From assembly GCA_015548865.1 (NCBI GenBank), contig JADMXW010000020.1, positions 44,656 to 108,655 of the forward strand: a stretch of 64,000 nt of DNA, in the 5' to 3' direction. Each line of letters begins with the position of its first letter. Positions within the stretch are counted from its first letter, which is position 1. This document shows, in pieces, positions 36,094 through 46,386 of the stretch. Made by a program: the position numbers and the translations under genes. A model generated the notes under the pieces. It was not told the origin of the DNA. It saw only the letters and a list, made by a program, of their open reading frames with translations, and did not search any database. Origin of the DNA: Serratia marcescens. Lineage in GTDB: Bacteria > Pseudomonadota > Gammaproteobacteria > Enterobacterales > Enterobacteriaceae.

Positions 36094-37344
36094 ATGAAAA
36101 ACAAATATATACCGACCGCCTTCGGATTGTATCTCAATTATCTGGTGCATGGCATGGGCGTGATATTAATCAGCCTGAATATGCCGCATCTGGAGCAGCA
36201 GTGGCAGACCGACGCCGCAGGGGTATCTGTCGTCATTTCATCTCTGGGCATTGGCCGACTGAGCTTGCTGCTGCTGGCGGGTATGCTGTCAGATCGTTTT
36301 GGCCGTAAGCCGTTCGTGTATCTGGGGATGATATGCTATATCGGCTTTTTCTTTGGCATTCTCGGTTCGCAAAGTATTGCTGCAGCCTATTGCTTTGGTT
36401 TTCTCGCCGGGATGGCAAACAGCTTCCTCGATTCCGGTACCTACCCATCGTTGATGGAGGCGTTCCCCTCTTCCCCCAGTACCGCCAACATTTTAATTAA
36501 GGCCTTTGTCTCCGGTGGACAGTTTCTGCTGCCCATGATCATCAGCCTGTTGGTATGGGCGGATTTATGGTTTGGCTGGTCATTTATCATCGCCGCAGGA
36601 ATTATGCTGCTCAACGGTATTTGCCTGTTCCGCTATCCTTTCCCGGCACACCCAGGAAAACCGGTGCGCGAAACGTTAGCGGTCGAGACACCAGTGATAC
36701 ATACCACCACCAAACAGCATGCCTGCTCTTTGGTGGATCTCACTAGCTATACGCTGTATGGCTACATCGCCATGGCGACGTTTTACCTTATCAGTCAATG
36801 GCTGGCACAATACGGCCAGTTTGTGGCTGGCATGAGCTACACCATGTCAATCAAACTGCTCAGTATCTACACCATCGGCTCTCTGCTCTGTGTGGTGATC
36901 TCCGCTGTGTTAGTAAGGAAAACTGTCAGTTCCACATCGCTGTTGATGCTCTACACATTTATCTCGTTCGTGGCACTACTTGGCGTGTGCCTCTATCCTA
37001 GCCCTAATACCGTTATTGTATTTTCTTTCGTGATTGGTTTCTCCGCTGCGGGGGGGGTGCTGCAACTGGGGCTGACGCTAATGGCGGTACGCTTTCCCGA
37101 CGCCAAAGGCAAGGCCACGGCGATTTACTACAGTGCAGGCAGTATAGCGACCTTCACCATCCCCCTCATTACCGCCAAGCTTTCACAAACCAGCATTGCC
37201 AGCATTATGTGGTTTGATACCGGGGTTGCTGGTGTCGGGTTCCTGCTGGCGTTGTTTATCGGCTACCGTAACCGGAAAACACGCGACAACCTTCTGACTG
37301 AGGATGAACTGCACGTTGACCGAGCGCTGCGGCGCCCCTCCTGA
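36094..37344 (+). CDS. ydiM: MFS transporter YdiM
   Basis: A 416-residue, 12-segment inner-membrane carrier. Near-identity to E. coli YdiM is evident (LNYLVHGMGV, SLGIGRLSLLLLAGMLSDRF, MANSFLDSGTYPSLMEAFP). The MFS signature SDRFGRKPF lies between segments 2 and 3. Substrate is unknown; with ydiB, aroD and aroL nearby, quinate, shikimate or a related acid is likely. It is a paralogue of YdiN in this window. Confidence 0.93.
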   Translation: MKNKYIPTAFGLYLNYLVHGMGVILISLNMPHLEQQWQTDAAGVSVVISSLGIGRLSLLLLAGMLSDRFGRKPFVYLGMICYIGFFFGILGSQSIAAAYCFGFLAGMANSFLDSGTYPSLMEAFPSSPSTANILIKAFVSGGQFLLPMIISLLVWADLWFGWSFIIAAGIMLLNGICLFRYPFPAHPGKPVRETLAVETPVIHTTTKQHACSLVDLTSYTLYGYIAMATFYLISQWLAQYGQFVAGMSYTMSIKLLSIYTIGSLLCVVISAVLVRKTVSSTSLLMLYTFISFVALLGVCLYPSPNTVIVFSFVIGFSAAGGVLQLGLTLMAVRFPDAKGKATAIYYSAGSIATFTIPLITAKLSQTSIASIMWFDTGVAGVGFLLALFIGYRNRKTRDNLLTEDELHVDRALRRPS

Positions 37345-37349
37345 AAACG

Positions 37350-37377
37350 CGCCGCTGTGTCCTCAGGCACAGCGGCG
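37350..37377. terminator. Bidirectional hairpin between ydiM and the lysR gene
   Basis: Perfect ten-pair stem CGCCGCTGTG/CACAGCGGCG with an eight-base loop, between two convergent genes. On the minus strand CGTTTTC follows. Confidence 0.75.
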
Positions 37378-37384
37378 TCAAACG

Positions 37385-38284
37385 CTAAAATTGCATGGTC
37401 TGGCAAGCCATAAAAACAAATTTTTTAAATCCTTGCGCCGCCGCTGACAGCATTTTGTCTTTACGCGTAGCCAGATAGATATAGCGCGTTGGACCCGGTT
37501 CGCGAATACGCATCACATGCAGATCAGAGCGAGAGAGAGTGCTGATACGCGGCATCACGGCAATGCCATAATTGACGCTGACCAGTCCTACCATCGCGGT
37601 ATCTTCCTCAACGTAGCAAGCAATTTCCGGAATCAGTTTTTTCTGCATAAACATCTTATCGATAAACTGGCTCAGCCCGCTTTTCGGTGAAAAAAAGATA
37701 AACGGATAAGCAATGGCCTCTTCCAGTGAAACTTCTTCATTTTCTTGCTGTGCCAGCGGATGTTGGCAAGAGGTAACCAACACCAGCTCCTGACTTATCA
37801 ACGGTAGAAACTCGATTTCGCTTTCATCCGCTACCAACGAGCAGATAGCCATATCGTATTTATCTGCTTTCAGATCTTCCACCAGTGATGACGTGGTGCC
37901 CTGATAAAAACAGAAGCGCTTCTTGTCATTACCCGGCTGATGGACAAAACGATCGACCAGACGCGGGACCACGGTTTCACCCATGGTGTAAATAAATGCC
38001 AGACTGATCACCTCATCTTGTGAGCCACACATCTGACGCAGTGCCAGACGGCCATTCTCCAGTTCAAGCAACGCATTTTCCACATAGGGTAAAAAAAGTT
38101 TGCCCGCATGGGTAATACGTACATTCCTGCCAGATTTTTCGAACAACATAACGCCCAGCTCTTTCTCAAGTTCTGCAATAGCGTGACTGAGTGACGGCTG
38201 AGTAATAAAGAGACTCGAGGCCGCTTCGGTGTAATGTTGCTTTTCAGCCAAGCGTTTAAAGTAGTGAAGCTGTTTTAAATTCAT
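37385..38284 (-). CDS. LysR-family transcriptional regulator
   Basis: A 299-residue LysR-type regulator. The N-terminal winged helix is clear (LHYFKRLAEKQHYTEAASSL; ITQPSLSHAIAELEKELG), followed by a substrate-binding domain (about 90-295). It is divergent from ydiN, so ydiN and its own gene are likely targets. The E. coli K-12 ydi region, as I recall it, has no lysR gene between ydiM and ydiN. Confidence 0.92.
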   Translation of the reverse strand: MNLKQLHYFKRLAEKQHYTEAASSLFITQPSLSHAIAELEKELGVMLFEKSGRNVRITHAGKLFLPYVENALLELENGRLALRQMCGSQDEVISLAFIYTMGETVVPRLVDRFVHQPGNDKKRFCFYQGTTSSLVEDLKADKYDMAICSLVADESEIEFLPLISQELVLVTSCQHPLAQQENEEVSLEEAIAYPFIFFSPKSGLSQFIDKMFMQKKLIPEIACYVEEDTAMVGLVSVNYGIAVMPRISTLSRSDLHVMRIREPGPTRYIYLATRKDKMLSAAAQGFKKFVFMACQTMQF

Positions 38285-38906
38285 GACTGGCCTCTTGGCG
38301 TGGGTATCACAGCGTCATGCTCGCACAGTGATATCAATGGATCCTATTGCCAGCATATCCCGCTTTTACTGTTACGACTGCCTGTTAAACAGGGCTAATG
38401 CAACATTGTTTCGGTGCTATGCAATATAAGCTGTGTGCATGTCTGCAAGAGAAAAATGCACTTCGTAACGCAATTGTTAAAGAGTAAAAACATAAATCGG
38501 ACAGGAGTGACACTGCGTTATAGCATATATATCCCATCTGATAAATTGAGAAAATAATACTGTTTACCCTGTCACAAAATAGCGTCTCACCGTGAACACA
38601 GTGTGATACACACCACCTTTTCCCATGGGAATTTGTTGTGTATCAGTTGTGAAATAAAAACATTTCATCAACATCCACCCCATGCTATTTCTCACATTGA
38701 ACAGCAATAAAGTTGGCAACTAAAACGGCATATTACGTATTTATTATCACCTGCATTTAATACATTACATAACGAGAATAAAACATATCTCTCGCAGTAC
38801 CGATAATCATTGAAATACAAAAGGTCAGGAAAAACGAAAACCGCTATCCCTGGTTATGAAAAATATCAACAACAAGCAGAATCATTAACGAAATGCGGAG
38901 AAAAGC
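38285..38906. other. Divergent regulatory region lysR-ydiN
   Basis: 622 AT-rich bases with no convincing ORF. Three motifs recur in the ydiQ upstream region: TGTCACAAAATA (38570-38581), TGATACACACCAC (38604-38616) and GTTGGCAACTAAAAC (38712-38726). TGTGA within the second is a CRP half-site; the full site is poor. Confidence 0.6.
38712..38726 (+). promoter_or_regulatory. Shared ydi promoter motif, ydiN copy
   Basis: GTTGGCAACTAAAAC, one mismatch from GTTGGTAACTAAAAC upstream of ydiQ (46247-46261). In both cases an AT-rich ATATTA follows within a few bases. Candidate site for YdiP or another shared regulator. Confidence 0.45.
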
Positions 38907-40142
38907 ATGAGCCAGAATAAGGCCTTCAATGCGCCCTTCTTATTAGCCGTCGTCGGTATCTATCTCAGTTATTTTTTACATGGTGTCAGCGTTATCACGC
39001 TGGCACAAAATATGACATCCCTTGCAGAGAAATTTGGCACTGACAATGCGGGTATTGCATACCTGATTTCGGGCATTGGCTTAGGCCGCTTGGTCAGTAT
39101 TCTCTTCTTTGGGGTCATCTCAGATAAATTTGGCCGTCGTTCTGTCATCCTCATGGGTGTCAGTTTGTATATTTTGTTCTTCTTTGGTATTCCCGCCAGC
39201 CCAAATCTGATTGTCGCCTTCGGCCTGGCCGTGTGTGTTGGTGTCGCCAATGCGGCGCTGGATACCGGTGGCTATCCGGCATTAATGGAGTGTTATCCTA
39301 AAACGTCAGGTTCAGCCGTTATTTTATTAAAAGCCATGATCTCCTTTGGGCAGATGTTATACCCGATGCTGGTCAGCTACCTGTTACTCAGTCACATCTG
39401 GTATGGCTATGCAATGATCATCCCCGGCGTTCTCTTTGTGCTGGTGTCATTACTGCTACTAAAAAGCAAATTCCCCAGCCAGTTGGTGGATGCCACCATT
39501 GCCAAAGAATTACCGCAGATGAACAGTAAGCCGCTCGCCTGGTTGGAAGGGGTTGCCTCTATCATTTTTGGCGTCGCCGCATTCTCAACCTTTTACGTTA
39601 TTGTGGTATGGATGCCCAAATATGCCATGGCCTTTGCCGGTATGGCAGAAGCCGATGCACTGAAGACCATCTCTTATTACAGTATGGGTTCACTGGTGTG
39701 CGTATTTATTTTCGCCTTGCTGTTAAAAAGCATGGTGCGTCCGGTGTGGGCCAACGTATTTAACACTGGGGTTTCCGTCATTACAGCCACTATTATTTAT
39801 CTCTATCCTTCACCGTTAGTGTGTAATGTAGGCGCCTTTGTTATCGGTTTTTCTGCTGCAGGCGGGATATTACAGCTCGGCGTTTCTGTCATGTCAGAAT
39901 TTTTCCCAAAAAGCAAAGCCAAAGTCACCAGTATTTACATGATGATGGGCGGCCTGGCTAACTTCTTAATTCCGCTGATCACTGGATATCTGTCAAAAAT
40001 CGGCCTGCAATACATTATTTTGCTGGATATTGCTTTCGCGCTGCTGGCCTTTGTCACTGCCATCGTTGTTTTTATTCGCTACTACAAAGTCTTCAAAATC
40101 CCGCAAAGCGATTTACGTTTCGGCGAACGTTTCTTTCAATAA
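38907..40142 (+). CDS. ydiN: MFS transporter YdiN
   Basis: A 411-residue, 12-segment carrier very close to E. coli YdiN (YFLHGVSVITLAQNM, LISGIGLGRL, SDKFGRRSV, GYPALMECYPK). GCGGAG precedes the ATG by seven bases. Substrate unknown; it leads the operon ydiN-ydiB-aroD-ydiF-ydiO, so the carrier probably imports what ydiB/aroD or the CoA enzymes use. Confidence 0.93.
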   Translation: MSQNKAFNAPFLLAVVGIYLSYFLHGVSVITLAQNMTSLAEKFGTDNAGIAYLISGIGLGRLVSILFFGVISDKFGRRSVILMGVSLYILFFFGIPASPNLIVAFGLAVCVGVANAALDTGGYPALMECYPKTSGSAVILLKAMISFGQMLYPMLVSYLLLSHIWYGYAMIIPGVLFVLVSLLLLKSKFPSQLVDATIAKELPQMNSKPLAWLEGVASIIFGVAAFSTFYVIVVWMPKYAMAFAGMAEADALKTISYYSMGSLVCVFIFALLLKSMVRPVWANVFNTGVSVITATIIYLYPSPLVCNVGAFVIGFSAAGGILQLGVSVMSEFFPKSKAKVTSIYMMMGGLANFLIPLITGYLSKIGLQYIILLDIAFALLAFVTAIVVFIRYYKVFKIPQSDLRFGERFFQ

Positions 40143-40273
40143 CGACGCCATAAGCATTTGAGTATTGATATTTAAACCTGAACAGAACGGCAATCGACAG
40201 TCTGCGCGATCAGCGCCCACCTATTGCCTGAATAACTGCAAGACCAATTATTACCTTGTGTAAGGAGTTTAGA

Positions 40274-41140
40274 ATGGATGTTACCGCAAAATATGAACTG
40301 ATTGGATTAATGGCTTATCCCATCAGACACAGCCTCTCGCCGGAAATGCAAAACAAGGCGTTGGAAAAAGCGGGTTTGCCTTTCACCTATATGGCATTTG
40401 AGGTGGACAACACTACCTTTGGTAAAGCGATTGAAGGTCTTAAGGCATTGAAAATGCGCGGTACTGGCGTCTCTATGCCCAATAAACAATTAGCCTGCCA
40501 ATATGTGGATGAATTAACACCTGCCGCCAAATTGGTCGGGGCCATTAATACTATTGTTAACGACAACGGCTATCTGCGTGGTTATAACACCGATGGCACC
40601 GGGCATATTCGCGCCATCAAAGAAAGCGGTTTTGATATTCAAGGCAAAACAATGGTGTTGGTCGGGTCAGGCGGTGCATCAACCGCAATTGGTGCCCAGG
40701 CTGCCATTGAGGGCATCAAAGAGATCAAACTGTTCAACCGCAAAGATGAATTCTACGAGCAGGCACTCGCCTTCGCTAAACGCGTTAATGACAACACCGA
40801 TTGCACCATAACCGTCAACGATTTGGCTAACCAAAAAGCCTTTGCCGATGCTATTGCTCACGCCGACATTCTGACCAACGGCACCAAAGTCGGCATGAAG
40901 CCATTGGAAGACCAATGCGTCGTGAGCGATATCGCCATGCTGCGCCCTGAACTATTGGTCACCGAGTGTGTGTATAACCCGCACATCACCAAACTGTTGC
41001 AAATGGCCATGGACGCAGGCTGCAAAACCATTGATGGCTACGGCATGTTGTTATGGCAAGGCGCTGAACAGTTCAAGTTATGGACCGGTAAAGAATTTCC
41101 GCTGGAACACATTAAAAAAGTGATGGGCTTTAACGCCTAA
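40274..41140 (+). CDS. ydiB: Quinate/shikimate dehydrogenase YdiB
   Basis: NAD(P)-dependent enzyme interconverting quinate/3-dehydroquinate and shikimate/3-dehydroshikimate. The chosen ATG 40274 ([11 protein letters not shown]) has AAGGAG eight bases upstream and gives 288 residues, the E. coli length. Visible: substrate motif SLSPEMQN, catalytic Lys in GVSMPNKQ, Asp in NTDGTG, and nucleotide-binding GSGGAST. It is a distinct paralogue from biosynthetic AroE, with relaxed cofactor use in E. coli. Confidence 0.95.
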   Translation: MDVTAKYELIGLMAYPIRHSLSPEMQNKALEKAGLPFTYMAFEVDNTTFGKAIEGLKALKMRGTGVSMPNKQLACQYVDELTPAAKLVGAINTIVNDNGYLRGYNTDGTGHIRAIKESGFDIQGKTMVLVGSGGASTAIGAQAAIEGIKEIKLFNRKDEFYEQALAFAKRVNDNTDCTITVNDLANQKAFADAIAHADILTNGTKVGMKPLEDQCVVSDIAMLRPELLVTECVYNPHITKLLQMAMDAGCKTIDGYGMLLWQGAEQFKLWTGKEFPLEHIKKVMGFNA

Positions 41141-41145
41141 GACAT

Positions 41146-41183
41146 GCCAATACGCGGTGGTTTTCTCACACCGCGTTATTGGC
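41146..41183. other. Strong hairpin between ydiB and aroD
   Basis: Stem GCCAATACGCGGTG paired with CACCGCG-T-TATTGGC (14 pairs, one bulge), loop of about nine bases. No T-run, so it is more likely an mRNA stabilizer or processing site within the operon than a terminator. Confidence 0.55.
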
Positions 41184-41216
41184 TTGTGTGGCAAAAGATG
41201 ACGTAAAGGGAAAAGC

Positions 41217-41975
41217 ATGAAAACCGTAACCGTAAAAAATCGGGTGTTTGGCGAAGGCGCACCAAAAATTATCGTCTCTCTGATGGGCAAAGATATCTCC
41301 GCAATAAAATCTGAAGCCCACCATTATCAGGACGGTGACGTCGATGTTCTGGAATGGCGTGCCGATCATTTCGATGATGTTGCCTCTGTCACCAGCGTGC
41401 TGGATGCAGTGCGTACACTGCGCGACTGTATCCCCGATAAACCACTGCTGTTTACCTTTCGCAGCAAGCAAGAAGGTGGGGAAAAAGCGCTCTCCGCCGA
41501 GGCTTACATTGCCTTGAACAAAGCCGTGGTGGAGAGCGGTTTGGTGGACATGATCGATCTGGAGCTGTTTACCGGTGACGCGCTGGTGAAAGAGACCGTG
41601 GCTTTTGCTCATGCTCACGGCGTGAAAGTGATCATGTCCAACCACGATTTCCACAAGACGCCACCGAAAGAAGAGATCGTCAAACGTCTGTGCAAGATGC
41701 AGGAATTGGGCGCCGACATTCCGAAAATCGCCCTGATGCCCCAGAGCAAGGACGATGTGCTCACCCTGCTGGCCGCCACGTTGGAAATGCATGAGAAACA
41801 CGCTGACCGCCCGATCATTACCATGTCCATGTCAAAAACCGGTGTTATCTCCCGTCTCTCCGGCGAGCTGTTTGGTTCAGCCGCCACCTTTGGCGCACTG
41901 AAAAAGGCCTCTGCCCCAGGGCAAATTGCCGTTAAAGATTTGCGCGCCGTATTGACGGTATTACACCAATCCTGA
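41217..41975 (+). CDS. aroD: 3-Dehydroquinate dehydratase, type I
   Basis: Converts 3-dehydroquinate to 3-dehydroshikimate through a Schiff base. It has 252 residues. The family motif is clear: [17 protein letters not shown] (catalytic His) and [14 protein letters not shown] (Schiff-base Lys). It forms, with YdiB, a short path from quinate or shikimate to 3-dehydroshikimate. The same gene pair occurs in E. coli, where aroD is also the biosynthetic enzyme. Confidence 0.95.
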   Translation: MKTVTVKNRVFGEGAPKIIVSLMGKDISAIKSEAHHYQDGDVDVLEWRADHFDDVASVTSVLDAVRTLRDCIPDKPLLFTFRSKQEGGEKALSAEAYIALNKAVVESGLVDMIDLELFTGDALVKETVAFAHAHGVKVIMSNHDFHKTPPKEEIVKRLCKMQELGADIPKIALMPQSKDDVLTLLAATLEMHEKHADRPIITMSMSKTGVISRLSGELFGSAATFGALKKASAPGQIAVKDLRAVLTVLHQS

Positions 41976-42069
41976 GTAGCGATGGCACGACGGTAGCGGC
42001 TTATGCAGCCATAGCCGTTTGCGCTGCTGAAATCGGCGCACGTTCATTCGCTTATCACGAGGAGTTGCA

Positions 42070-43662
42070 ATGAAACTGGAAAAACCTAAAAGAATTAATG
42101 GCCGAGTGCCGGTATTGTCCGCGCAGGATGCGGTCAATTACATCCCCGATGAAGCCACGCTGTGCGTGTTAGGGGCTGGAGGAGGCATTCTGGAAGCGAC
42201 CTCTTTGATCACTGCCCTCGCTGACCGCTATAAAACCACGCAGTCACCGCGCAATTTGTCACTCATAAGCCCAACGGGGTTGGGGGATCGCGCCGAGCGC
42301 GGCATCAGTCCTCTGGCGCAGGAAGGTCTGGTCAAATGGGCGCTGTGCGGCCACTGGGGGCAGTCACCGCGTATTTCCGATCTGGCAGAACAAAACAAAA
42401 TCGTCGCCTATAACTACCCGCAAGGGGTGCTTACTCAGGCTATCCGCGCCTCTGCCGCTCACCAGCCGGGAATTTTGAGCAATATCGGTATTGGTACATT
42501 CGTCGATCCGCGCCAACAAGGCGGTAAGCTGAATGAAGTGACCAAAGACGAGTTGATCAAGCTGGTCGAAATCGATAATCAGGAATACCTGTTCTACAAG
42601 GCCATTGCCCCCAATGTCGCCTTTATCCGCGCCACAACCTGTGATAGCGAAGGCTACGCTTCTTTTGAAGATGAAGTGATGTATCTCGATGCGTTGGTGA
42701 TTGCACAAGCGGTACACAACAACGGCGGTATCGTGATGATGCAAGTGCAGAAGATGGTTAAAAAGGCCACGCTGCATCCTAAATCTGTACGCATTCCCGG
42801 CTATCTGGTCGACATTGTGGTTGTGGATTCATCGCAAACCCAGCTGTACGGCGGTGCGCCCGTCAACCGTTTCATCTCCGGTGATTTCGTGCTGGATGAC
42901 AGCACCAAAATGGCAATTCCCCTGAACCAACGCAAGCTGGTAGCACGTCGTGCACTGTTCGAAATGCGCAAAGGTGCTGTTGGTAACGTGGGTGTCGGCA
43001 TTGCCGACGGCATCGGTTTGGTCGCTCGCGAAGAGGGCTGTGCCGATGACTTCGTGCTAACGGTGGAAACCGGCCCCATCGGCGGGATTACCACACAAGG
43101 CGTGGCCTTCGGCGCCAACGTGAATACCCGCGCTATTCTGGACATGACCTCTCAATTCGATTTTTACCACGGCGGTGGGTTGGATGTGTGTTACCTGAGC
43201 TTTGCTGAAATCGACCGACACGGCAACGTTGGTGTACATAAATTCAACGGTAAGATCATGGGTACGGGCGGGTTTATCGATATCAGTGCCACCTCGAAGA
43301 AGATCATCTTCTGCGGCACCCTCACTGCAGGCAGTTTAAAAACGGATGTCGGCGACGGCAAGCTGACGATTGTGCAGGAAGGAAGAGTCAAAAAATTCAT
43401 TCAGGAAATACCGGAAATCACGTTCAGCGGAAAAATCGCGCTCGAACGCGGATTGGATGTGCGTTACATCACCGAGCGCGCCGTTTTCACCTTAAAAGCG
43501 GACGGTTTGCACCTGGTTGAAATCGCTCCTGGTGTCGATCTGGAAAAAGACATTCTGGCACAAATGGATTTTACCCCGGTCATTTCACCCGATCTAAAAC
43601 TGATGGATACACGCCTCTTTTTCGATGACGTGATGGGCTTTGTATTGCCTGACGCTGAATAA
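42070..43662 (+). CDS. ydiF: Acetate/acyl CoA-transferase YdiF
   Basis: Family I CoA-transferase that moves CoA between short-chain acids. It has 530 residues. Both CoA-transferase domains are in one chain. Glu333 in TVETGPIGG sits at the position of the E. coli YdiF residue that forms the glutamyl-CoA intermediate. It is preceded by CACGAGGAG. It could activate a substrate acid with acetyl-CoA or another donor. Confidence 0.93.
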   Translation: MKLEKPKRINGRVPVLSAQDAVNYIPDEATLCVLGAGGGILEATSLITALADRYKTTQSPRNLSLISPTGLGDRAERGISPLAQEGLVKWALCGHWGQSPRISDLAEQNKIVAYNYPQGVLTQAIRASAAHQPGILSNIGIGTFVDPRQQGGKLNEVTKDELIKLVEIDNQEYLFYKAIAPNVAFIRATTCDSEGYASFEDEVMYLDALVIAQAVHNNGGIVMMQVQKMVKKATLHPKSVRIPGYLVDIVVVDSSQTQLYGGAPVNRFISGDFVLDDSTKMAIPLNQRKLVARRALFEMRKGAVGNVGVGIADGIGLVAREEGCADDFVLTVETGPIGGITTQGVAFGANVNTRAILDMTSQFDFYHGGGLDVCYLSFAEIDRHGNVGVHKFNGKIMGTGGFIDISATSKKIIFCGTLTAGSLKTDVGDGKLTIVQEGRVKKFIQEIPEITFSGKIALERGLDVRYITERAVFTLKADGLHLVEIAPGVDLEKDILAQMDFTPVISPDLKLMDTRLFFDDVMGFVLPDAE

Positions 43663-43679
43663 TAACAGGAGTAAAACGT

Positions 43680-44831
43680 ATGGACTTTGCCTTAACTGAA
43701 GAGCAAGAACTGCTACTCGCCAGTATTCGGGAATTGATTACCAATGATTTCCCAGAAGAGTATTTCAGAACCTGCGACCAGACCGGTACTTATCCGAAAG
43801 AATTTATGAGAGCGCTGGCTGACAACGGCATTTCTCTGCTGGGCGTACCGGAAGAATTTGGCGGTATTCCGGCAGACTATGTCACCCAAATGCTGGCATT
43901 GATGGAAGTGTCTAAAAATGGTGCCCCGGCATTCCTGATCACTAACGGTCAGTGCATTCACAGTATGCGCCGTTTTGGCTCTCCCGAGCAGTTACGCAAA
44001 ACCGCTGAAAGTACATTGGCTACCGGCGATCCAGCCTATTCACTGGCCCTGACGGAGCCGGGTGCCGGTTCGGATAACAGCAGCGCAACCACCAGCTATA
44101 CGCGCAAAAACGGTAAGGTGTATCTCAACGGGCAAAAAACCTTTATCACCGGTGCCAAAGAGTATCCTTACATGTTGGTGCTGGCTCGCGATCCTGAGCC
44201 TCAGGATCCGAAAAAAGCCTTTACCCTGTGGTGGGTGGAATCCAATAAACCCGGCATCAAAATCAACCCGTTGCACAAAATCGGCTGGCATATGCTGACC
44301 ACCTGCGAAGTCTATCTCGATAATGTCGAAGTTGAAGAGAGTGACATGGTGGGTGAAGAAGGCATGGGCTTCCTGAACGTGATGTACAATTTCGAAATGG
44401 AGCGCCTGATCAATGCTGCACGCAGCACTGGCTTTGCCGAGTGTGCCTTCGAAGATGCCGCACGTTATGCCAACCAGCGTATCGCTTTCGGCAAACCGAT
44501 TGGTCATAACCAGATGATTCAAGAGAAGCTGGCACTGATGGCCATCAAAATTGAGAACATGCGTAATATGGTACTGAAATGCGCCTGGCAGGCAGATCAG
44601 GAACTCTCATTACGCACCAGTGCCGCGCTGTGCAAACTCTATTGCGCCCGCACTGCATTGGAAGTGATCGATGATGCAATTCAGATCATGGGCGGGCTAG
44701 GCTATACGGATGATGCGCGAGTATCCCGTTTCTGGCGTGATGTACGCTGTGAAAGAATTGGCGGTGGTACCGATGAAATCATGATTTATATTGCCGGACG
44801 ACAGATACTGAAAGACTATCAAAGTAAATAA
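43680..44831 (+). CDS. ydiO: Acyl-CoA dehydrogenase YdiO
   Basis: FAD-dependent acyl-CoA dehydrogenase/reductase, 383 residues, closest in style to YdiO and CaiA (crotonobetainyl-CoA reductase). Motifs: YSLALTEPGAGSDNSSATT near 120-138 and MGGLGYTDDARVSRFWRDVR near 338-357, with RIGGGTDEI. No clear catalytic-base assignment was made. CaiA works in the reductive direction, fed by ETF, which fits the neighbouring ETF genes. Confidence 0.93.
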   Translation: MDFALTEEQELLLASIRELITNDFPEEYFRTCDQTGTYPKEFMRALADNGISLLGVPEEFGGIPADYVTQMLALMEVSKNGAPAFLITNGQCIHSMRRFGSPEQLRKTAESTLATGDPAYSLALTEPGAGSDNSSATTSYTRKNGKVYLNGQKTFITGAKEYPYMLVLARDPEPQDPKKAFTLWWVESNKPGIKINPLHKIGWHMLTTCEVYLDNVEVEESDMVGEEGMGFLNVMYNFEMERLINAARSTGFAECAFEDAARYANQRIAFGKPIGHNQMIQEKLALMAIKIENMRNMVLKCAWQADQELSLRTSAALCKLYCARTALEVIDDAIQIMGGLGYTDDARVSRFWRDVRCERIGGGTDEIMIYIAGRQILKDYQSK

Positions 44832-44837
44832 CTGACA

Positions 44838-44870
44838 GGTTGAGACGCCGTTCCTACGGGCGTCTCAACC
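44838..44870. terminator. Bidirectional hairpin between ydiO and ydiP
   Basis: Perfect 12-pair stem GGTTGAGACGCC/GGCGTCTCAACC with a nine-base loop between convergent genes. It probably ends the ydiN-B-aroD-F-O transcript and that of ydiP. Confidence 0.7.
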
Positions 44871-44881
44871 GGATATCCTCT

Positions 44882-45793
44882 TCACATCAGCAATTCAGAA
44901 CTTTCACCAAACTCCGTTATATATTCCAACCCATTAAGGCTGTTCTTGAACTGCTTACGGTATTCACTGGGGGAGCAGCCAACATGGCGCATGAATAATT
45001 TGGCGAAGTGATCGACATTGTCATACCCCACGCGAACAGCAATCTCGTTCAAACTACACTCAGTGTTGGTCAGCGCAAACTTTGCTTCGGTGATCCGGCG
45101 CTTAATCACATAGTTGATAGGAGAGATATGATACTCTTTGGTAAATTCATGACAGATATAGCTGACGCTAGCGCGGAATTTTTTAGCAAGCTGTTCCAGG
45201 GTGATTTTTTCCCGATAATTGTTATTAAGATAAACCAAAATATCTTTTACCAATACTTCTTTGCGAATATACCCGGATTCAGATCGGTAGGCATTTTTAA
45301 AATTTTCATAAAACAACGCCGTTAATGCATACCCAAAAGCATCGTAGACTGGCGATGATAAAAGAGTTTTTTGTTGTGGCAGCATCACTCCCAGTTCGTG
45401 AAATATACTTTTTATAACTTCTTTTCCTTTCACCACAGAAACTACCGGGCATGAATTAGATTGCATGATCTGATTCTCATCCCGATCGCGGAATTTAAAT
45501 CCGAAAACCGCACAAGTATAAGTGGTTGCCGGAGAGGCATTATCGGATGCGACAGCATGCAATCGGCCACGCTCCACCACCACAATATCACCGGTCTGTG
45601 CAACATAATTGGACGAATCGATGATGAGCCGAGCTACGCCACTTTTTACATAGATCAGCTCCGTTTCTGCATCATGCACATGGTGTCCAGACTCCCAGTT
45701 TGGGTCATCACTGATCACAAAACGGGACAGTTTGGGCGTCATTCCCTTCTCAAACAAGGCATCGGTATTATTGTCAAACCAGCGCTGATACAT
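44882..45793 (-). CDS. ydiP: AraC-family regulator YdiP
   Basis: A 303-residue regulator; the chosen ATG 45793 (MYQRWFDNN) has GGAGG six bases upstream and gives the E. coli YdiP length. An N-terminal cupin sensor (residues about 20-110, VHDAETELIYVKSGVARL) and a C-terminal double helix-turn-helix (ITLEQLAKKFRASVSYICHE; LNEIAVRVGYDNVDHFAKLF) are clear. It is divergent from ydiQ and is the best candidate regulator of the shared motifs. Confidence 0.94.
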   Translation of the reverse strand: MYQRWFDNNTDALFEKGMTPKLSRFVISDDPNWESGHHVHDAETELIYVKSGVARLIIDSSNYVAQTGDIVVVERGRLHAVASDNASPATTYTCAVFGFKFRDRDENQIMQSNSCPVVSVVKGKEVIKSIFHELGVMLPQQKTLLSSPVYDAFGYALTALFYENFKNAYRSESGYIRKEVLVKDILVYLNNNYREKITLEQLAKKFRASVSYICHEFTKEYHISPINYVIKRRITEAKFALTNTECSLNEIAVRVGYDNVDHFAKLFMRHVGCSPSEYRKQFKNSLNGLEYITEFGESSELLM

Positions 45794-46386
45794 GACAACC
45801 TCCACAGGAAGCAGTATGGTGTGAGCCAATTATTTAGGGGTAAAGTAGCGCAACGACGAGTACTGTATATCACGTTTTTCACCGCGCAAAACAAGATTGT
45901 TTGCATATCATGCAAGATCACACCGCCAGATTGTTTAGCCAGAAAAGAGGCGTTTTTTACCGCATAATCCGGTGTATTACTCTCATTTAAAACACGCATC
46001 GCCTACATTCGGAAAACATTGCGTTTACAATCCGCTGAGATTTTTATTATTTAGTGAGCGTGTTAATAATTCCCATTAAAAAAAAGCCTCGTATTTATGA
46101 TACACATCACATCTTATTTTTAGCCATGGTTTCCTGCGTTAAAGCACTGTAGCGTAATTTACCTTAATGTTTAAAAGTCATACCGCGTAGTCAATATGTC
46201 ACAAAATACATTTACCTGCCGCCGCGCACAATTTTTTTGCAAGATTGTTGGTAACTAAAACATATTATCATGTCGTTTTTTACCCCTATCCCCCGCACAC
46301 TATTTCCATCAAATTTTTATATCTCTCTGAGGCACATCGATATTATTTCTCGATGCAAGGCCTGCGAGCGACCAATAGGAGACGCC
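45794..46386. other. Divergent regulatory region ydiP-ydiQ
   Basis: 593 AT-rich bases with no convincing ORF. It holds TGATACACATCAC (46098-46110), TGTCACAAAATA (46197-46208) and GTTGGTAACTAAAAC (46247-46261), all with counterparts upstream of ydiN. Confidence 0.6.
46096..46111 (+). promoter_or_regulatory. CRP-like site upstream of ydiQ
   Basis: TATGA-TACACA-TCACA, one mismatch from TGTGA-N6-TCACA. CRP or FNR control would suit anaerobic use of poor carbon sources. No activator spacing could be tested. Confidence 0.4.
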
